64,000 nucleotides of DNA from Shinella granuli (GCF_004341885.1 NZ_SLVX01000013.1:1-64000), one strand, 5' to 3'. Positions 23,103-32,110 are shown, counted from the first letter of the stretch. Made by a program: numbers and translations. Notes: generated from the letters alone by a model not told the origin.

Positions 23103-23296
23103 CTGTTTGCCCCGCGAACGCCGTTCGGCGCCGGAGACGGGTGATTCGCAGGCCGAGGGGATCGCGGATACGGCGAAGTGCGATCGCCACCGGCTGCCCT
23201 TGAGGCGTTTCCATCGCTCCCCACCCGGAATGTGCCGGCCTTGCAACACATCGCCGTCTCCGTCCACGCGGCAGGACGCAATCCAGAGTCGGTCTC

Positions 23297-23325
23297 TTGC
23301 AAGGTGAAGGAACTCTCGTTTTATT
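23297..23325 (+). promoter_or_regulatory. Candidate promoter of the 23367 gene
   Basis: TTGCAA at 23297 and TTTATT at 23320 are separated by 17 bases, a sigma70-like arrangement. A transcript would begin near the first arm of the inverted repeat that precedes the gene. Found by eye; other signals in the 264-base intergenic region cannot be excluded. Confidence 0.4.
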
Positions 23326-23329
23326 AGCG

Positions 23330-23359
23330 CCCAATGTTTCAACTTGAGGCAACATTGGG
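23330..23359 (+). promoter_or_regulatory. 9-bp inverted repeat at the ribosome binding site
   Basis: CCCAATGTT at 23330 is the exact complement of AACATTGGG at 23351, with a 12-base spacer. The right arm overlaps the GGGGG that would serve as ribosome binding site, seven bases before ATG 23367. It can act as an RNA hairpin or as an operator. Confidence 0.5.
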
Positions 23360-23366
23360 GGCATAG

Positions 23367-24185
23367 ATGAAATTTCCGAAATATTTGACGAAGGCCTATC
23401 TGCAGAAGACTTACGGTTCGCTGAGCGGTGTCGGTGATTTTACGGTCAAGCTGACCAAGTACAGCCAGACCTCCACGACGCTGAAGGCGACCGTGGAGAT
23501 CGACAGCAGCTTCGGCGACAGCACCACCGACATCCTGATGAAGGTGGGCAAGACAACGACGAGCCTGTCGCTGAAGATCAAGGGGGAAGGCTATAGCAGC
23601 ACGCTGGCCTATTCCACGGCGCAGACGAAGGCCGGCATCACCATCAAGGCGACCTATACCGACAGCTTCAAGACCAAGATGAACTACAGCCTCAACCTCG
23701 AAAAGGATGGGGATTTCAGCAAGTTCAAGCTGGTCTATGCCCTCGGCACCGAGAAGATGACCATCACCTCGACGAAGATTGCCGGCGACGTGGTGACGTT
23801 CAAGGCGGTGGATGGCGACGGCGACGTGATCGGCACCGCCAAGCTCAACCTCAAGGCCTTCGGCGACTATTACGACAAGAGCGACAAGTATCTCTTCGAA
23901 TCGGCCAAGACCGCCGAGCTCTTCAGCAAGCTCCAGCTCAAGTTCACCAGCGTGAAGAAGAAGGCGGGCGAGCCGGCGGACGACGATCACGGCGGTGCCG
24001 ACGCCTTCGTGTTCAAGAAGGTGGCGGCAGCCGGCAGCGACCACGGCGATGCGGCCTTCGCCGCCCGGCCCTTCGCCATCGACGATGCCTCGGGCGCGAC
24101 GGGCTCCGACGCGTTCGACTTCCTCGCCTCGCAGGATCACGGCCAGCCGGTCCATGTGGCCAAGCATGTGCCGGACCTTTTCTGA
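23367..24185 (+). CDS. Beta-rich repetitive protein of unknown function
   Basis: A 272-residue protein without a recognised family. Residues 1-195 are made of alternating Thr/Ser/Lys strands of similar length (LKATVEIDSSFGDSTTD, LSLKIKGEGYSSTLAYST, ITIKATYTDSFKTKMNYSLNLE, LVYALGTEKMTITSTK), like a beta-barrel or solenoid. It has no cysteine. The C-terminal 70 residues contain three Asp-His-Gly patches (DDDHGGADAF, SDHGDAAF, SQDHGQP) and end with VPDLF. No signal peptide is visible, so any export would use a C-terminal signal; that is speculative. It ends before a strong terminator and faces the pit gene. Confidence 0.6.
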   Translation: MKFPKYLTKAYLQKTYGSLSGVGDFTVKLTKYSQTSTTLKATVEIDSSFGDSTTDILMKVGKTTTSLSLKIKGEGYSSTLAYSTAQTKAGITIKATYTDSFKTKMNYSLNLEKDGDFSKFKLVYALGTEKMTITSTKIAGDVVTFKAVDGDGDVIGTAKLNLKAFGDYYDKSDKYLFESAKTAELFSKLQLKFTSVKKKAGEPADDDHGGADAFVFKKVAAAGSDHGDAAFAARPFAIDDASGATGSDAFDFLASQDHGQPVHVAKHVPDLF

Positions 24186-24208
24186 TCCGGCTTGAAACGG
24201 CACGCCGG

Positions 24209-24245
24209 GAACGGCGGAAGCGGCAACGCTTCCGCCGTTCTCGTT
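24209..24245. terminator. Bidirectional terminator
   Basis: A 14-bp perfect stem (GAACGGCGGAAGCG with its complement) with loop GCAA and TCGTTTC after it. It lies between the convergent 23367 gene and pit and could serve both. Confidence 0.7.
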
Positions 24246-24255
24246 TCAGAAGGCC

Positions 24256-25263
24256 TCAGCCGGTGACGGCGTTGATGACGAGGAAGAAGAGGGCGGAGAT
24301 CGCGGCGGCGGACGGCAGCGTGATGATCCAGGCCCAGACGATGTTGCCGGCGACGCCCCAGCGCACGGCCGAAACGCGCCGGGCGGCGCCGACGCCGATG
24401 ATCGCGCCGGTGATCGTATGCGTCGTCGAGACCGGGATGCCGAGCCAGGTGGCGGCGAAAAGGGTGATCGCCCCGCCGGTCTCCGCGCAGAAACCCTGCA
24501 TCGGGTTGAGGCGGGTGATCTTGGAACCCATCGTGTGCACGATGCGCCAGCCGCCCATCAGGGTGCCGAGCGCCATCGCCGCCTGGCAGGTGATGACCAC
24601 CCAGAAGGGCACATGGAACTCGCCGCCGAGATAGCCCTGCGAGAAGAGCAGCACGGCGATGATGCCCATGGTCTTCTGCGCGTCGTTGCCGCCATGGCCG
24701 AGCGAATAGAGCGAGGCCGAGATGAACTGCATGACGCGGAAGGTGCGATCGACGGCGAACGGCGTCTGGCGCACGAAGAGCCAGGAGACCGTGAGCACCA
24801 GGATCAGCGCCAGCAGGAAGCCGATGGCGGGCGACAGGAAGATGGCACTCGCCGTCTTGATGAGGCCGCTCCAGACGACGGCGTCGAAGCCGGTCCTGGC
24901 AAGACCCGCGCCGACGAGGCCGCCGATGAGGGCGTGCGAGGAGGAGGAGGGGATGCCGAAGATCCAGGTGACGACGTTCCAGATGATCGCGCCCATCAGT
25001 GCCGCGAAGATGACGAGCGGGTTGACGATGCCGGGATCGATGATGCCCTTGCCGAGCGTCTCGGCGACATGCAGGCCGAAGAACAGGAAGGCGATGAAGT
25101 TGAAGAACGCCGCCCAGATGACGGCATATTGCGGGCGCAGCACGCGCGTCGAGACGATCGTGGCGATCGAGTTCGCCGCATCGTGCAGGCCGTTCAGGAA
25201 ATCGAACAGCAGCGCGATGCCGACGAGGCCGACGAGCAACGGAAAGGCGAGGGTGGCGTCCAT
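24256..25263 (-). CDS. pit: Low-affinity inorganic phosphate transporter (Pit)
   Basis: The 335-residue protein has about ten membrane segments and both Pit signature regions: NGLHDAANSIATIVSTR near the start and HGGNDAQKTMGIIA in the second half, plus the paired motifs SSSSHALIGGLVGAG and VSTTHTITGAIIGVG. It imports phosphate as metal-phosphate complexes. It overlaps the stop of the upstream DUF47 gene by one base, an orfA-pit operon as known from Sinorhizobium meliloti. A PHO box lies upstream of the operon. Confidence 0.93.
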   Translation of the reverse strand: MDATLAFPLLVGLVGIALLFDFLNGLHDAANSIATIVSTRVLRPQYAVIWAAFFNFIAFLFFGLHVAETLGKGIIDPGIVNPLVIFAALMGAIIWNVVTWIFGIPSSSSHALIGGLVGAGLARTGFDAVVWSGLIKTASAIFLSPAIGFLLALILVLTVSWLFVRQTPFAVDRTFRVMQFISASLYSLGHGGNDAQKTMGIIAVLLFSQGYLGGEFHVPFWVVITCQAAMALGTLMGGWRIVHTMGSKITRLNPMQGFCAETGGAITLFAATWLGIPVSTTHTITGAIIGVGAARRVSAVRWGVAGNIVWAWIITLPSAAAISALFFLVINAVTG

Positions 25264-25907
25264 CAGACGTTCTCGATCACGATACCGCTGATTTCATTGG
25301 CGACGTCCTCGAAGCGGTCGACGACCTTCTCCAGCTCGCCATAGATCTCGCTGCCGATGATATAGGCCATCGGATCGGTCTTGCCGTATTGCCTGAAGAG
25401 GTCTTTCAGCCCCTGGTCGTGCAGCTCGTCCGAGCGGCCCTCGACGCGGGTGACCTCCTCGGCGATCGAGGTGAGGCGGCCGGCATGCACGCCCACCTTG
25501 TCGAGCAGCGGAATGGCCTCGGCGACGAGATGGGCGGCCTTGACGACGGCGGCACCCATTTCCTGCATGCCGGGCTGGAAGCTCGTCTGCTCGTAGAGGC
25601 GGATGGTCTTGACCGTCTTGTGCATCATGTCGATGGCATCGTCCATCGACTGGATCAGGTCCTTGATGTCGCCGCGGTCGAAGGGCGTGATGAAGCTGCG
25701 GCGCACGGCGAGCAGCACCTCGCGGGTGATGTCGTCGGCCTTGTCTTCCAGTTCGACGATGCGGTTGCAGTGTTCTTCCATGTCCGGCCCGCCGGCAAGG
25801 AGCGACTGGAGGGCTTCGGCGGCGCCGACGACGGTGCGGGAATGCTGCTCGAAGAGATCGAAGAAACGGTCCTCGCGCGGCATGAGTTTGCGAAACAGCG
25901 AAAGCAT
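25263..25907 (-). CDS. DUF47/PhoU-like Pit accessory protein (OrfA)
   Basis: The 214-residue helical protein is a DUF47 family member: RKLMPREDRFFDLFEQHSRTV near the start, a NRIVELEDKADDITREVL helix, TPFDRGDIKDLIQSMDDAIDMM in the middle and a repeated second half (GRSDELHDQGLKDLF). These PhoU-like proteins act with Pit transporters, probably regulating them. It is translationally coupled to pit. Matches OrfA of the rhizobial orfA-pit operon. Confidence 0.9.
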   Translation of the reverse strand: MLSLFRKLMPREDRFFDLFEQHSRTVVGAAEALQSLLAGGPDMEEHCNRIVELEDKADDITREVLLAVRRSFITPFDRGDIKDLIQSMDDAIDMMHKTVKTIRLYEQTSFQPGMQEMGAAVVKAAHLVAEAIPLLDKVGVHAGRLTSIAEEVTRVEGRSDELHDQGLKDLFRQYGKTDPMAYIIGSEIYGELEKVVDRFEDVANEISGIVIENV

Positions 25908-25930
25908 GGGTGCCCCTTACGTGGCTGGGG

Positions 25931-25961
25931 TTGTCATGCGGCTGTCATAATTGACCGTCAA
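25931..25961 (-). promoter_or_regulatory. PHO box over the orfA-pit promoter
   Basis: TTGTCAT-GCGG-CTGTCAT at 25931-25948 is a near-perfect PhoB box of two 7-base repeats spaced by four bases, read on the plus strand, so opposite to the operon. On the minus strand TTGACG (25961-25956) and CATGAC (25938-25933) are spaced 17 bases and form a plausible promoter, so the box covers the -10 region. This position suggests repression by phosphorylated PhoB, as known for orfA-pit in S. meliloti. Confidence 0.65.
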
Positions 25962-26022
25962 CCCGCTGGAAAGCACGGATTCCGGCTTGTCACAATTCTC
26001 TGCGTGCCTGTGGAAAAGTCGC

Positions 26023-26601
26023 TCAGGGAACGATCTTGAACGGCTGCTCGCTGATCGCGACCGCCCCGCTTGCGGCATCGCGGAAGCGATAGCGCAGCAC
26101 ATAGTCGCCGGCCGGCGGGCCGCTGAGATTGAGCGTCAGCTTGGCGAAGACCTCCTGGTTGCGCACGCTGCCCTTGAAATCGAAGGAGCCGAAGGCCTTC
26201 TGCTCGGCGAGCACCGTGCCCTTCGGGTCGAGCAGTTCCAGGTCGACGGTGAAATGCGATTCGAGCAGGCCCCCGTCGGCCGGCCGCCAGGTGAGGCCGA
26301 CCGGCTCGACATAGGAGATGAGTGCCTCGCCCGCCTTGAAGCTCGCTTCCGGCCGCACCGCATACATGCCATAGCCTTCCGGTGCCGTCGAAACGAAGAC
26401 GGCCTTGCCGATCGAGAAGGGCAGCGTGGCGGCAAAGGCGCCGAAGGCGTCGCGGATCGTGTTGTGCGCGCCGACCGTGTCGCCGGCCGCGGCCTGCTCC
26501 TCGGCCTTCCTGGCCGCATCCGCAAGGGGGCCGGCAAGGGCGAGCGTGGGCGCGAGCGCGGCGACAAGGGTCATGCGCAACAGGGACTTCGACACGAACA
26601 T
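26023..26601 (-). CDS. Secreted hypothetical protein
   Basis: The 192-residue protein has a signal peptide (MTLVAALAPTLALA) and a beta-rich mature domain with strands AVFVSTAPEGYGMYAVR, HFTVDLELLDPKG and DYVLRYRFRD, of a type found in periplasmic proteins of Rhizobiales. Function unknown. It lies between pit and trkH on the same strand with its own spacing. Confidence 0.6.
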   Translation of the reverse strand: MFVSKSLLRMTLVAALAPTLALAGPLADAARKAEEQAAAGDTVGAHNTIRDAFGAFAATLPFSIGKAVFVSTAPEGYGMYAVRPEASFKAGEALISYVEPVGLTWRPADGGLLESHFTVDLELLDPKGTVLAEQKAFGSFDFKGSVRNQEVFAKLTLNLSGPPAGDYVLRYRFRDAASGAVAISEQPFKIVP

Positions 26602-26682
26602 TCCGTCTTCCTCCAGCCGGTTGGCGGCAGGATGCGAAGAAGCTTGGCAACAGTCAAGAACGCCGCGCGGCGCGCGCCGCGA

Positions 26683-28200
26683 TCAGCTCTTCCAGAAGAG
26701 CGGTGTGAGGATGACGAGAACGGTGAGGATTTCGAGGCGGCCGAGCAGCATCAGCAGGGAGAGCACGTAGAGCGCGGCGTCGTGGAAGCCGGCGAACGTG
26801 CCGGCCGGCCCGATCGCCTGCGTGACGCCGGGGCCGACATTCGACAGCGAGGTGGCGGCGGCCGAGATCGCCGTCAGGATGTCGTAGCCCATCAGGCCGA
26901 GCAGGATCGCCCCGAGGGCCGAGATCGCGACATAGGTGATGAAGAACAGGAAGACGCTGCGCTGGAAGTCGGCATCGACGGTCATCGTGCCGTAGCGCAC
27001 GGCATGGATGCCGTCCGGATAGATCAGGCGGTAGAGGCCGGTGCGGATGAAATTGAAGAGGATGATCAGGCGATAGGCCTTCAGGCCCCCGGAGGTCGAG
27101 CCCGAACAGCCGCCCATGAAGGTGGCGACGAAAGCGAGTGCCACGATGAAATGGCCCCATTGCGTATAGTCGTCGCTGGCAAAGCCCGTCGTCGACAGGA
27201 TCGAGGCGACGGTGAAGAAGGCGTGGGCGAGCGCCTCGTGGAAGCTGACGCCGTTTTCCAGCCGCTGGAAGACGCTCGCGGCAATGGCGAAGAACGCGAG
27301 ATAACCGAGGAAGACGCGGATCTGCGGGTCGCGCCACGCATCGAGCCGCCCGCGCACGACGAAGAGGATCAGCACCGAGAAGGGCAGGCTGGAGAGCGTC
27401 ATGAAGAAGGTGGCGGCCCACAGCAGCGGCAGGCTGTTGAAATAGCCGAACGAGGCGTCGTGCGTCGAAAGCCCGCCGGTCGCCACCGTCGACATGGCAT
27501 GGTTCAGCGCATCGAAGCGGCCCATGCCGAGCGCGGCGTAGACGACGGCGCAAAGCAGGGTGATGCCGACATAGAGGGCGAGGAAGGCGCGGGTGTAGCT
27601 CGCGATGCGGGCGAAGGGCTTGTCGGCCGTGTCCGATGATTCGAGCTTGAAGAAGGACATGCCGCCGACGCGCAGATACGGCATGATGAAGAGGCCGAGC
27701 GCCAGGATGCCGACGCCGCCGAGCCAGTGCAGCAGCGAGCGCCACATGAGCACGCCCGGCGGCGCATCGTCGAGGCCGGTGATGACGGTGGAGCCGGTCG
27801 TGCTGATCGCCGAGACCGATTCGAAGAAGGCCTGCGCGAAGGTGAGGTTCAGCGAGGACAGCCAGAGCGGGATGGCGCCGATGATGCTGCCGGAAAGCCA
27901 GAGCATGTTGACGACGAGAAAGCCCATGCGCTTGTTGAAGGGCGGCGGGCCGGCGCGCGTCGCCGCGGCCGTGGCCAGCGAGAGGCCGCCGGTCATGAAG
28001 GCGGAGAGGAAGAACACCTCCGAATCGGGATGGCCGTAATAGACATCGATGATGGCCGGGATCAGCATCGCCACGGAAAGATAGATCCCGCTGATCGCTG
28101 CGATATTGATGGCGGATCGGAAGATGGTGGCGTTCAAGTTCTGGTCTCGAAGAGGCCATGCTGGCCAGGGCGGGTGGTAACCGTCGCGTCGATATGCCAT
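26683..28200 (-). CDS. trkH: Trk potassium uptake membrane subunit (TrkH)
   Basis: The 505-residue protein has the four M-P-M repeats of Trk/Ktr/HKT channels with pore loops STTGSTV, STVATGGLST, STTGFAS and LSNVGPG. Together with TrkA (not in the window) it would import potassium. I chose ATG 28200; the frame is open further upstream, but homology-like sequence starts at NLNATIFRSAINIA. No trkA gene is adjacent. Confidence 0.92.
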   Translation of the reverse strand: MAYRRDGYHPPWPAWPLRDQNLNATIFRSAINIAAISGIYLSVAMLIPAIIDVYYGHPDSEVFFLSAFMTGGLSLATAAATRAGPPPFNKRMGFLVVNMLWLSGSIIGAIPLWLSSLNLTFAQAFFESVSAISTTGSTVITGLDDAPPGVLMWRSLLHWLGGVGILALGLFIMPYLRVGGMSFFKLESSDTADKPFARIASYTRAFLALYVGITLLCAVVYAALGMGRFDALNHAMSTVATGGLSTHDASFGYFNSLPLLWAATFFMTLSSLPFSVLILFVVRGRLDAWRDPQIRVFLGYLAFFAIAASVFQRLENGVSFHEALAHAFFTVASILSTTGFASDDYTQWGHFIVALAFVATFMGGCSGSTSGGLKAYRLIILFNFIRTGLYRLIYPDGIHAVRYGTMTVDADFQRSVFLFFITYVAISALGAILLGLMGYDILTAISAAATSLSNVGPGVTQAIGPAGTFAGFHDAALYVLSLLMLLGRLEILTVLVILTPLFWKS

Positions 28201-28397
28201 AGCCTTTGCATCGTCCAAACTCAAGGATGGCGCGCCGGCGCGGGTCCATTCCGGTGCGGACCGGTTCTGCCGCGTGGCTCCCGCGGCGCGGAGCATCGGA
28301 AAGGTTTGAAGAATGATCGGCTTTGCCTGCCTCTGTCCTTTCCCGAAGGCGAGATACGCAGTTTTTTGAACCCAATCCATCGAACACGGACCAGAGC

Positions 28398-29645
28398 ATG
28401 ACATCCGACGTCGACACGGCCATGGAGGCCCTGCGCGGCCTCTTTCCCGAAACGCCGCTCCAACTGAACGAACATCTCTCCGCCCGCTACGGTGCGGAGA
28501 TCTACCTCAAGCGCGAGGATCTCTCGCCGGTGCGCTCCTACAAGATCCGCGGGGCCTTCAACTTCTTCCGCAAGGTGCTCGCCGACGAGGCCGGCGCGCG
28601 CAGCTTCGTCTGCGCCTCGGCCGGCAACCACGCGCAGGGCTTCGCCTTCGTCTGCCGCCATTTCGGCGTGCCGGGCGTGGTCTTCATGCCGGTGACGACG
28701 CCGCAGCAGAAGATCGACAAGACACGCATGTTCGGCGGCGAATTCGTGACGATCAAGCTCGTCGGCGACTTCTTCGACCAGTGCTACAAGGCGGCCCGCG
28801 ACCATGCGGAGGCGACCGGCGCGCTGATGGTGCCGCCCTTCGACCATGCCGACATCATCGAGGGGCAGGCGACGGTGGCGGCGGAATTCGTCCGGCAGTT
28901 GCCCGACGGCAAGCTGCCGGACCTCGTGGTGCTGCCGGTCGGCGGCGGCGGCCTCGCCTCCGGCATAACGGGCTATCTCGACGGCAGGATCGGCCCGTCG
29001 AGCTTCCTTTTCTGCGAGCCGGCGGGCGCGCCGAGCCTGCGGCGCAGCCTCGAAAGCGGCGCGGTGGTGACGCTCGACCAGGTCGACAATTTTGTCGACG
29101 GCGCCGCGGTCGGCCAGATCGGCGCGCTCAATTTCGCCGCGCTCAGCCGTTTTTCCGCCGACCAGGTGATGCTGCTGTCGGAAAACGCGATCTGCGTGAC
29201 GATGATCGACATGCTGAACGTCGAGGGCGTGGTGCTGGAGCCGGCCGGCGCGCTGTCGCTGACGGCGCTCGACGCGCTCGGCCGCGAGGCGCTGGAGGGC
29301 AAGACGGTCGTGGCCGTCGTCTCCGGCGGCAATTTCGACTTCGAGCGCCTGCCGGACGTCAAGGAACGCGCCATGCGCCATGCGGGGCTGAAGAAATACT
29401 TCATCCTGCGCCTTGCCCAGCGCCCCGGCGCGCTGCGCGACTTCCTCAACCTGCTCGGACCGGACGACGACATCGCCCGCTTCGAATATCTCAAGAAATC
29501 CGCCCGCAACTTCGGCTCGATCCTCATCGGCATCGAGACCAAGGCGCCGGAGAATTTCGCCGCGCTGAAGAAGGCGTTCGACGGGGCGGGCCTGCGCTAC
29601 CAGGACATCACGGAAAACGAGATTCTGGCCAATCTCGTCATCTAG
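28398..29645 (+). CDS. ilvA: Threonine dehydratase (IlvA-type)
   Basis: The 415-residue PLP enzyme has the Schiff-base lysine in SYKIRGAFN near residue 53, the Gly-rich PVGGGGLASG phosphate-binding loop, and a C-terminal ACT-like part (YFILRLAQRPGALRDFL). This is the short IlvA form with one regulatory domain; it deaminates threonine to 2-oxobutyrate for isoleucine synthesis. Serine racemase or catabolic TdcB roles cannot be excluded. It is a single gene, divergent from trkH. Confidence 0.85.
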   Translation: MTSDVDTAMEALRGLFPETPLQLNEHLSARYGAEIYLKREDLSPVRSYKIRGAFNFFRKVLADEAGARSFVCASAGNHAQGFAFVCRHFGVPGVVFMPVTTPQQKIDKTRMFGGEFVTIKLVGDFFDQCYKAARDHAEATGALMVPPFDHADIIEGQATVAAEFVRQLPDGKLPDLVVLPVGGGGLASGITGYLDGRIGPSSFLFCEPAGAPSLRRSLESGAVVTLDQVDNFVDGAAVGQIGALNFAALSRFSADQVMLLSENAICVTMIDMLNVEGVVLEPAGALSLTALDALGREALEGKTVVAVVSGGNFDFERLPDVKERAMRHAGLKKYFILRLAQRPGALRDFLNLLGPDDDIARFEYLKKSARNFGSILIGIETKAPENFAALKKAFDGAGLRYQDITENEILANLVI

Positions 29646-29759
29646 CCTGCCTTTTCCCGCTGCCGCCTCCTCGTCTTTGCCGGCGAAGGGGGCGGCAGCA
29701 GGCAGACTATCCACAGCTCTCCCCTTGGAGGCCGCCGCGGCCTGTGTTAGCAATCGGCC

Positions 29760-30074
29760 ATGGCATCGTTCTTTTCAAAACTCTTCGGTCGCGGCGGCGA
29801 CTCGGCAGCTCCGGCGAAAGTCGCGGAGGAAACCGAGGCCTACAACGACCTCACCCTCGTCGCGGCTCCCATTCCGGAGGGCGGGCAGTACCGCCTTGCC
29901 GGCCGGATCGAGAAGCGGGATGGAGACCGGGTGCTGACCCGCAGCTTCATCCGCGCCGATCTCTTCTCCTCGCGGGACGATACGGTCGCCGCGACCTTCC
30001 GCAAGGCAAGGCAGATCGCCGACCAGAACGGTGGCGCGCTCTTCGCCGACGGCGCGGAAAGCCGGCAGGTCTGA
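29760..30074 (+). CDS. HlyU family protein
   Basis: The 104-residue protein resembles the HlyU family of small proteins first known as transcription factors of Vibrio virulence genes. In Rhizobiales it is a conserved small gene. Visible are FFSKLFGRG near the N-terminus, YRLAGRIEKRDGDRVLTRSFIRADLF and a helical C-terminal ATFRKARQIADQNG. Cellular role in rhizobia is unknown. Confidence 0.75.
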   Translation: MASFFSKLFGRGGDSAAPAKVAEETEAYNDLTLVAAPIPEGGQYRLAGRIEKRDGDRVLTRSFIRADLFSSRDDTVAATFRKARQIADQNGGALFADGAESRQV

Positions 30075-30239
30075 CGGCTCCAGGGTGGATTTTTCCGTCC
30101 GCCCCTGTGAAAACTCATACACAATTGCACGAAGGCGCTGGAGAACCGGCGCAATTGCCTGTATCCGCGGGAAAATCACTTGTTGCGACTCTCCCGGTAC
30201 GATTAGCTGCCGGGCAATCGAAAATGCTGCGGACCGGCC

Positions 30240-31487
30240 ATGGGCACTGAAAACCTGATCCTGCTTCTCATCGAGGCCGGGTTCTACTTCGTCTTCATGG
30301 TGGGCCTTCTGCACCTGCGCCATCAACTGGGCATCGGCATGTTCATCGCCGCGCTCGGCGTCATGCACTTCCTGGAGACCTACCTGGCGGCGGTCTTCTA
30401 TATCGAACTGCCCTTCGGCGTCATTTCGCCCGGCTCCTCGGTGCTGTTTTCCGGCAAGCTGATGATGATCCTCCTTCTCTATGTGAAGGAGGACGCCTCC
30501 GTGGTGCGCGCGCCGATCTACGGCCTGCTCGCCGGCAATTTCCTGACGGTCGGCCTCGGCTTCTTCCTGCGCCACCACCAGACCATCGGCGTGGTGCCCG
30601 GCCGCATCGCCGATCTCGCCTTCATCGACGAGATGGGCTGGCTGATGCTGTGGGGCACGACGCTGCTCTATCTCGATTCGCTGGCGATCATCCTGCTCTA
30701 CGAGCGGCTCGGGCGGGTCTTCAAGAAGAGCACGGCCCTGCGCTTCTTCGTCTCGGGTGTCGCCGTGCTCACCTTCGACCAGATCGGCTTCTTCGCCGCG
30801 CTGCATTTCCTGAACGGCGCGCCGACCGAGGTGTTCTGGGGCGGCTGGATCGCCAAGATGCTGGCGGCGAGCGCCTATGCGGTGCTGATCACCGTCTATC
30901 TGCATTATTCGCGCATCTCGGCCATTCCTGTCTCACCGCGCCCCATCTCGGACATCTTCGCCGACCTGACTTTCCGCGAGCGCTACGAGGACCTGCTCGA
31001 CCGCTCCGGCCGGGACGCGCTGACCGGCGTCTATGACCGCAGCCGCCTCGAATACGAGGCGCCGCGCATGCTCTCGGCGATGATGGCGGCGGGCAAGCCG
31101 CTGGCGCTGATGATCATCGACGCCGACCACTTCAAGGACGTCAACGACCGCTTCGGGCATCTTGCCGGCGACGGCGTGCTGAAGGAGACCGCCGCCAGCC
31201 TGCAGCGGGCCCTTCGCGCCAGCGACCGGCTGTTCCGCTTCGGCGGCGAGGAGTTCGTCGTCATCTGCGAGGACATTGCCCCTGCAGCCGGCACCGAGCG
31301 GGCGGAAATGCTGCGCCGGACCGTCGAGGCCGAAATCCGCCGGCCGGACGGCGTGCCGATGACCGTCAGCATCGGCGTCGCCAACAGCTACAGCGACGGC
31401 ACGACGCTGAACGCCCTGCTTTCAGCCGCCGATGCACGGCTCTACGCCGCCAAGAATGCCGGCCGCAACCGGGTTATTTCCAGCTAG
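30240..31487 (+). CDS. Membrane diguanylate cyclase (GGDEF)
   Basis: A 415-residue protein. Residues 1-230 hold about six or seven membrane segments forming an unknown sensor domain. The C-terminal GGDEF domain starts near residue 255 with RDALTGVYDRSRLE and has the active GGEEF motif at about residue 333, so it should make cyclic di-GMP. An RxxD inhibitory site (RASD) stands five residues before the motif, indicating product inhibition. No EAL domain. Its stop overlaps the convergent lrp stop by four bases. Confidence 0.9.
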   Translation: MGTENLILLLIEAGFYFVFMVGLLHLRHQLGIGMFIAALGVMHFLETYLAAVFYIELPFGVISPGSSVLFSGKLMMILLLYVKEDASVVRAPIYGLLAGNFLTVGLGFFLRHHQTIGVVPGRIADLAFIDEMGWLMLWGTTLLYLDSLAIILLYERLGRVFKKSTALRFFVSGVAVLTFDQIGFFAALHFLNGAPTEVFWGGWIAKMLAASAYAVLITVYLHYSRISAIPVSPRPISDIFADLTFRERYEDLLDRSGRDALTGVYDRSRLEYEAPRMLSAMMAAGKPLALMIIDADHFKDVNDRFGHLAGDGVLKETAASLQRALRASDRLFRFGGEEFVVICEDIAPAAGTERAEMLRRTVEAEIRRPDGVPMTVSIGVANSYSDGTTLNALLSAADARLYAAKNAGRNRVISS

Positions 31488-31945
31488 ACCCCGACATTCG
31501 GCCGGTCGATGATCTCGCGCAGCGCAAAGCTCGAATTGATCTTCACCACATGGGGAAGCGCCGACAGCCAGTCGCGGTGGATGCGCTCGTAATCCTCAAG
31601 GTCCTTGGCGGCGACGCGCAGGATGTAGTCGTATTCGCCCGACATCAGGTAGCAGACCAGCACATTGGGGCAGAGTTTCACCGCCGCCTCGAATTCCGCG
31701 AGCGTCTTGGCGAACTGGCCGGACAGCGAGATGTGCACGATGGCGATCATCTTGTAGTCGAGCGCCTTGGGCGAGATGCGGGCGTGATACCCGGTGACGG
31801 TGCCGGATTTTTCCAGGATGTCGAGGCGGCGCGAGCAGGCCGAGGGCGACAGGCCGACACGCTCGGCCAGCTCCGCATTGGAGATCCGCCCGTTCTGCTG
31901 AATCACCCTGAGGATCGCAGTATCGATTGCATCCAAGTGCGCCAT
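31484..31945 (-). CDS. Lrp/AsnC family regulator (AldR-like)
   Basis: The 153-residue protein has an N-terminal winged helix-turn-helix (HLDAIDTAILRVIQQNGRIS, AELAERVGLSPSACSRRLDILEKSG) and a C-terminal RAM domain (VHISLSGQ...CYLMSGEYDYILRVAAKDLEDYERI). It is divergent from ald with about 165 bases between, the arrangement of rhizobial aldR-aldA, where the regulator controls alanine dehydrogenase. Small amino acids such as alanine are likely effectors. Confidence 0.9.
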   Translation of the reverse strand: MAHLDAIDTAILRVIQQNGRISNAELAERVGLSPSACSRRLDILEKSGTVTGYHARISPKALDYKMIAIVHISLSGQFAKTLAEFEAAVKLCPNVLVCYLMSGEYDYILRVAAKDLEDYERIHRDWLSALPHVVKINSSFALREIIDRPNVGV

Positions 31946-32110
31946 TCGAATTTCCTTCGAAAATTCTGCTAATATCAGGAGAATATTCGACAGGTCGCCG
32001 TTTCGCAAACCGGCTTTGCAAGGACATTGCGTCCGTCCTCTGCTTCCATGGTGATCCCCGCCGGGAGCGGCGGCAAGCAAAAACGGGAACAGACTGGGAA
32101 AGGAACGCGC
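31946..32110. promoter_or_regulatory. lrp-ald divergent control region
   Basis: The region holds an AT-rich inverted repeat GAATTT-N7-AAATTC at 31948-31966 and a GAATATTC palindrome at 31981-31988, both plausible Lrp-type operators. AAAGGA lies before ald ATG 32111. The -10/-35 elements are not obvious by eye. Confidence 0.45.

Noticed and set aside
22827..24203. Minus-strand open frame across the tRNA-Leu and the 23367 gene
   Set aside because: It runs through a tRNA gene and opposite a plausible plus-strand gene and shows no protein family features.
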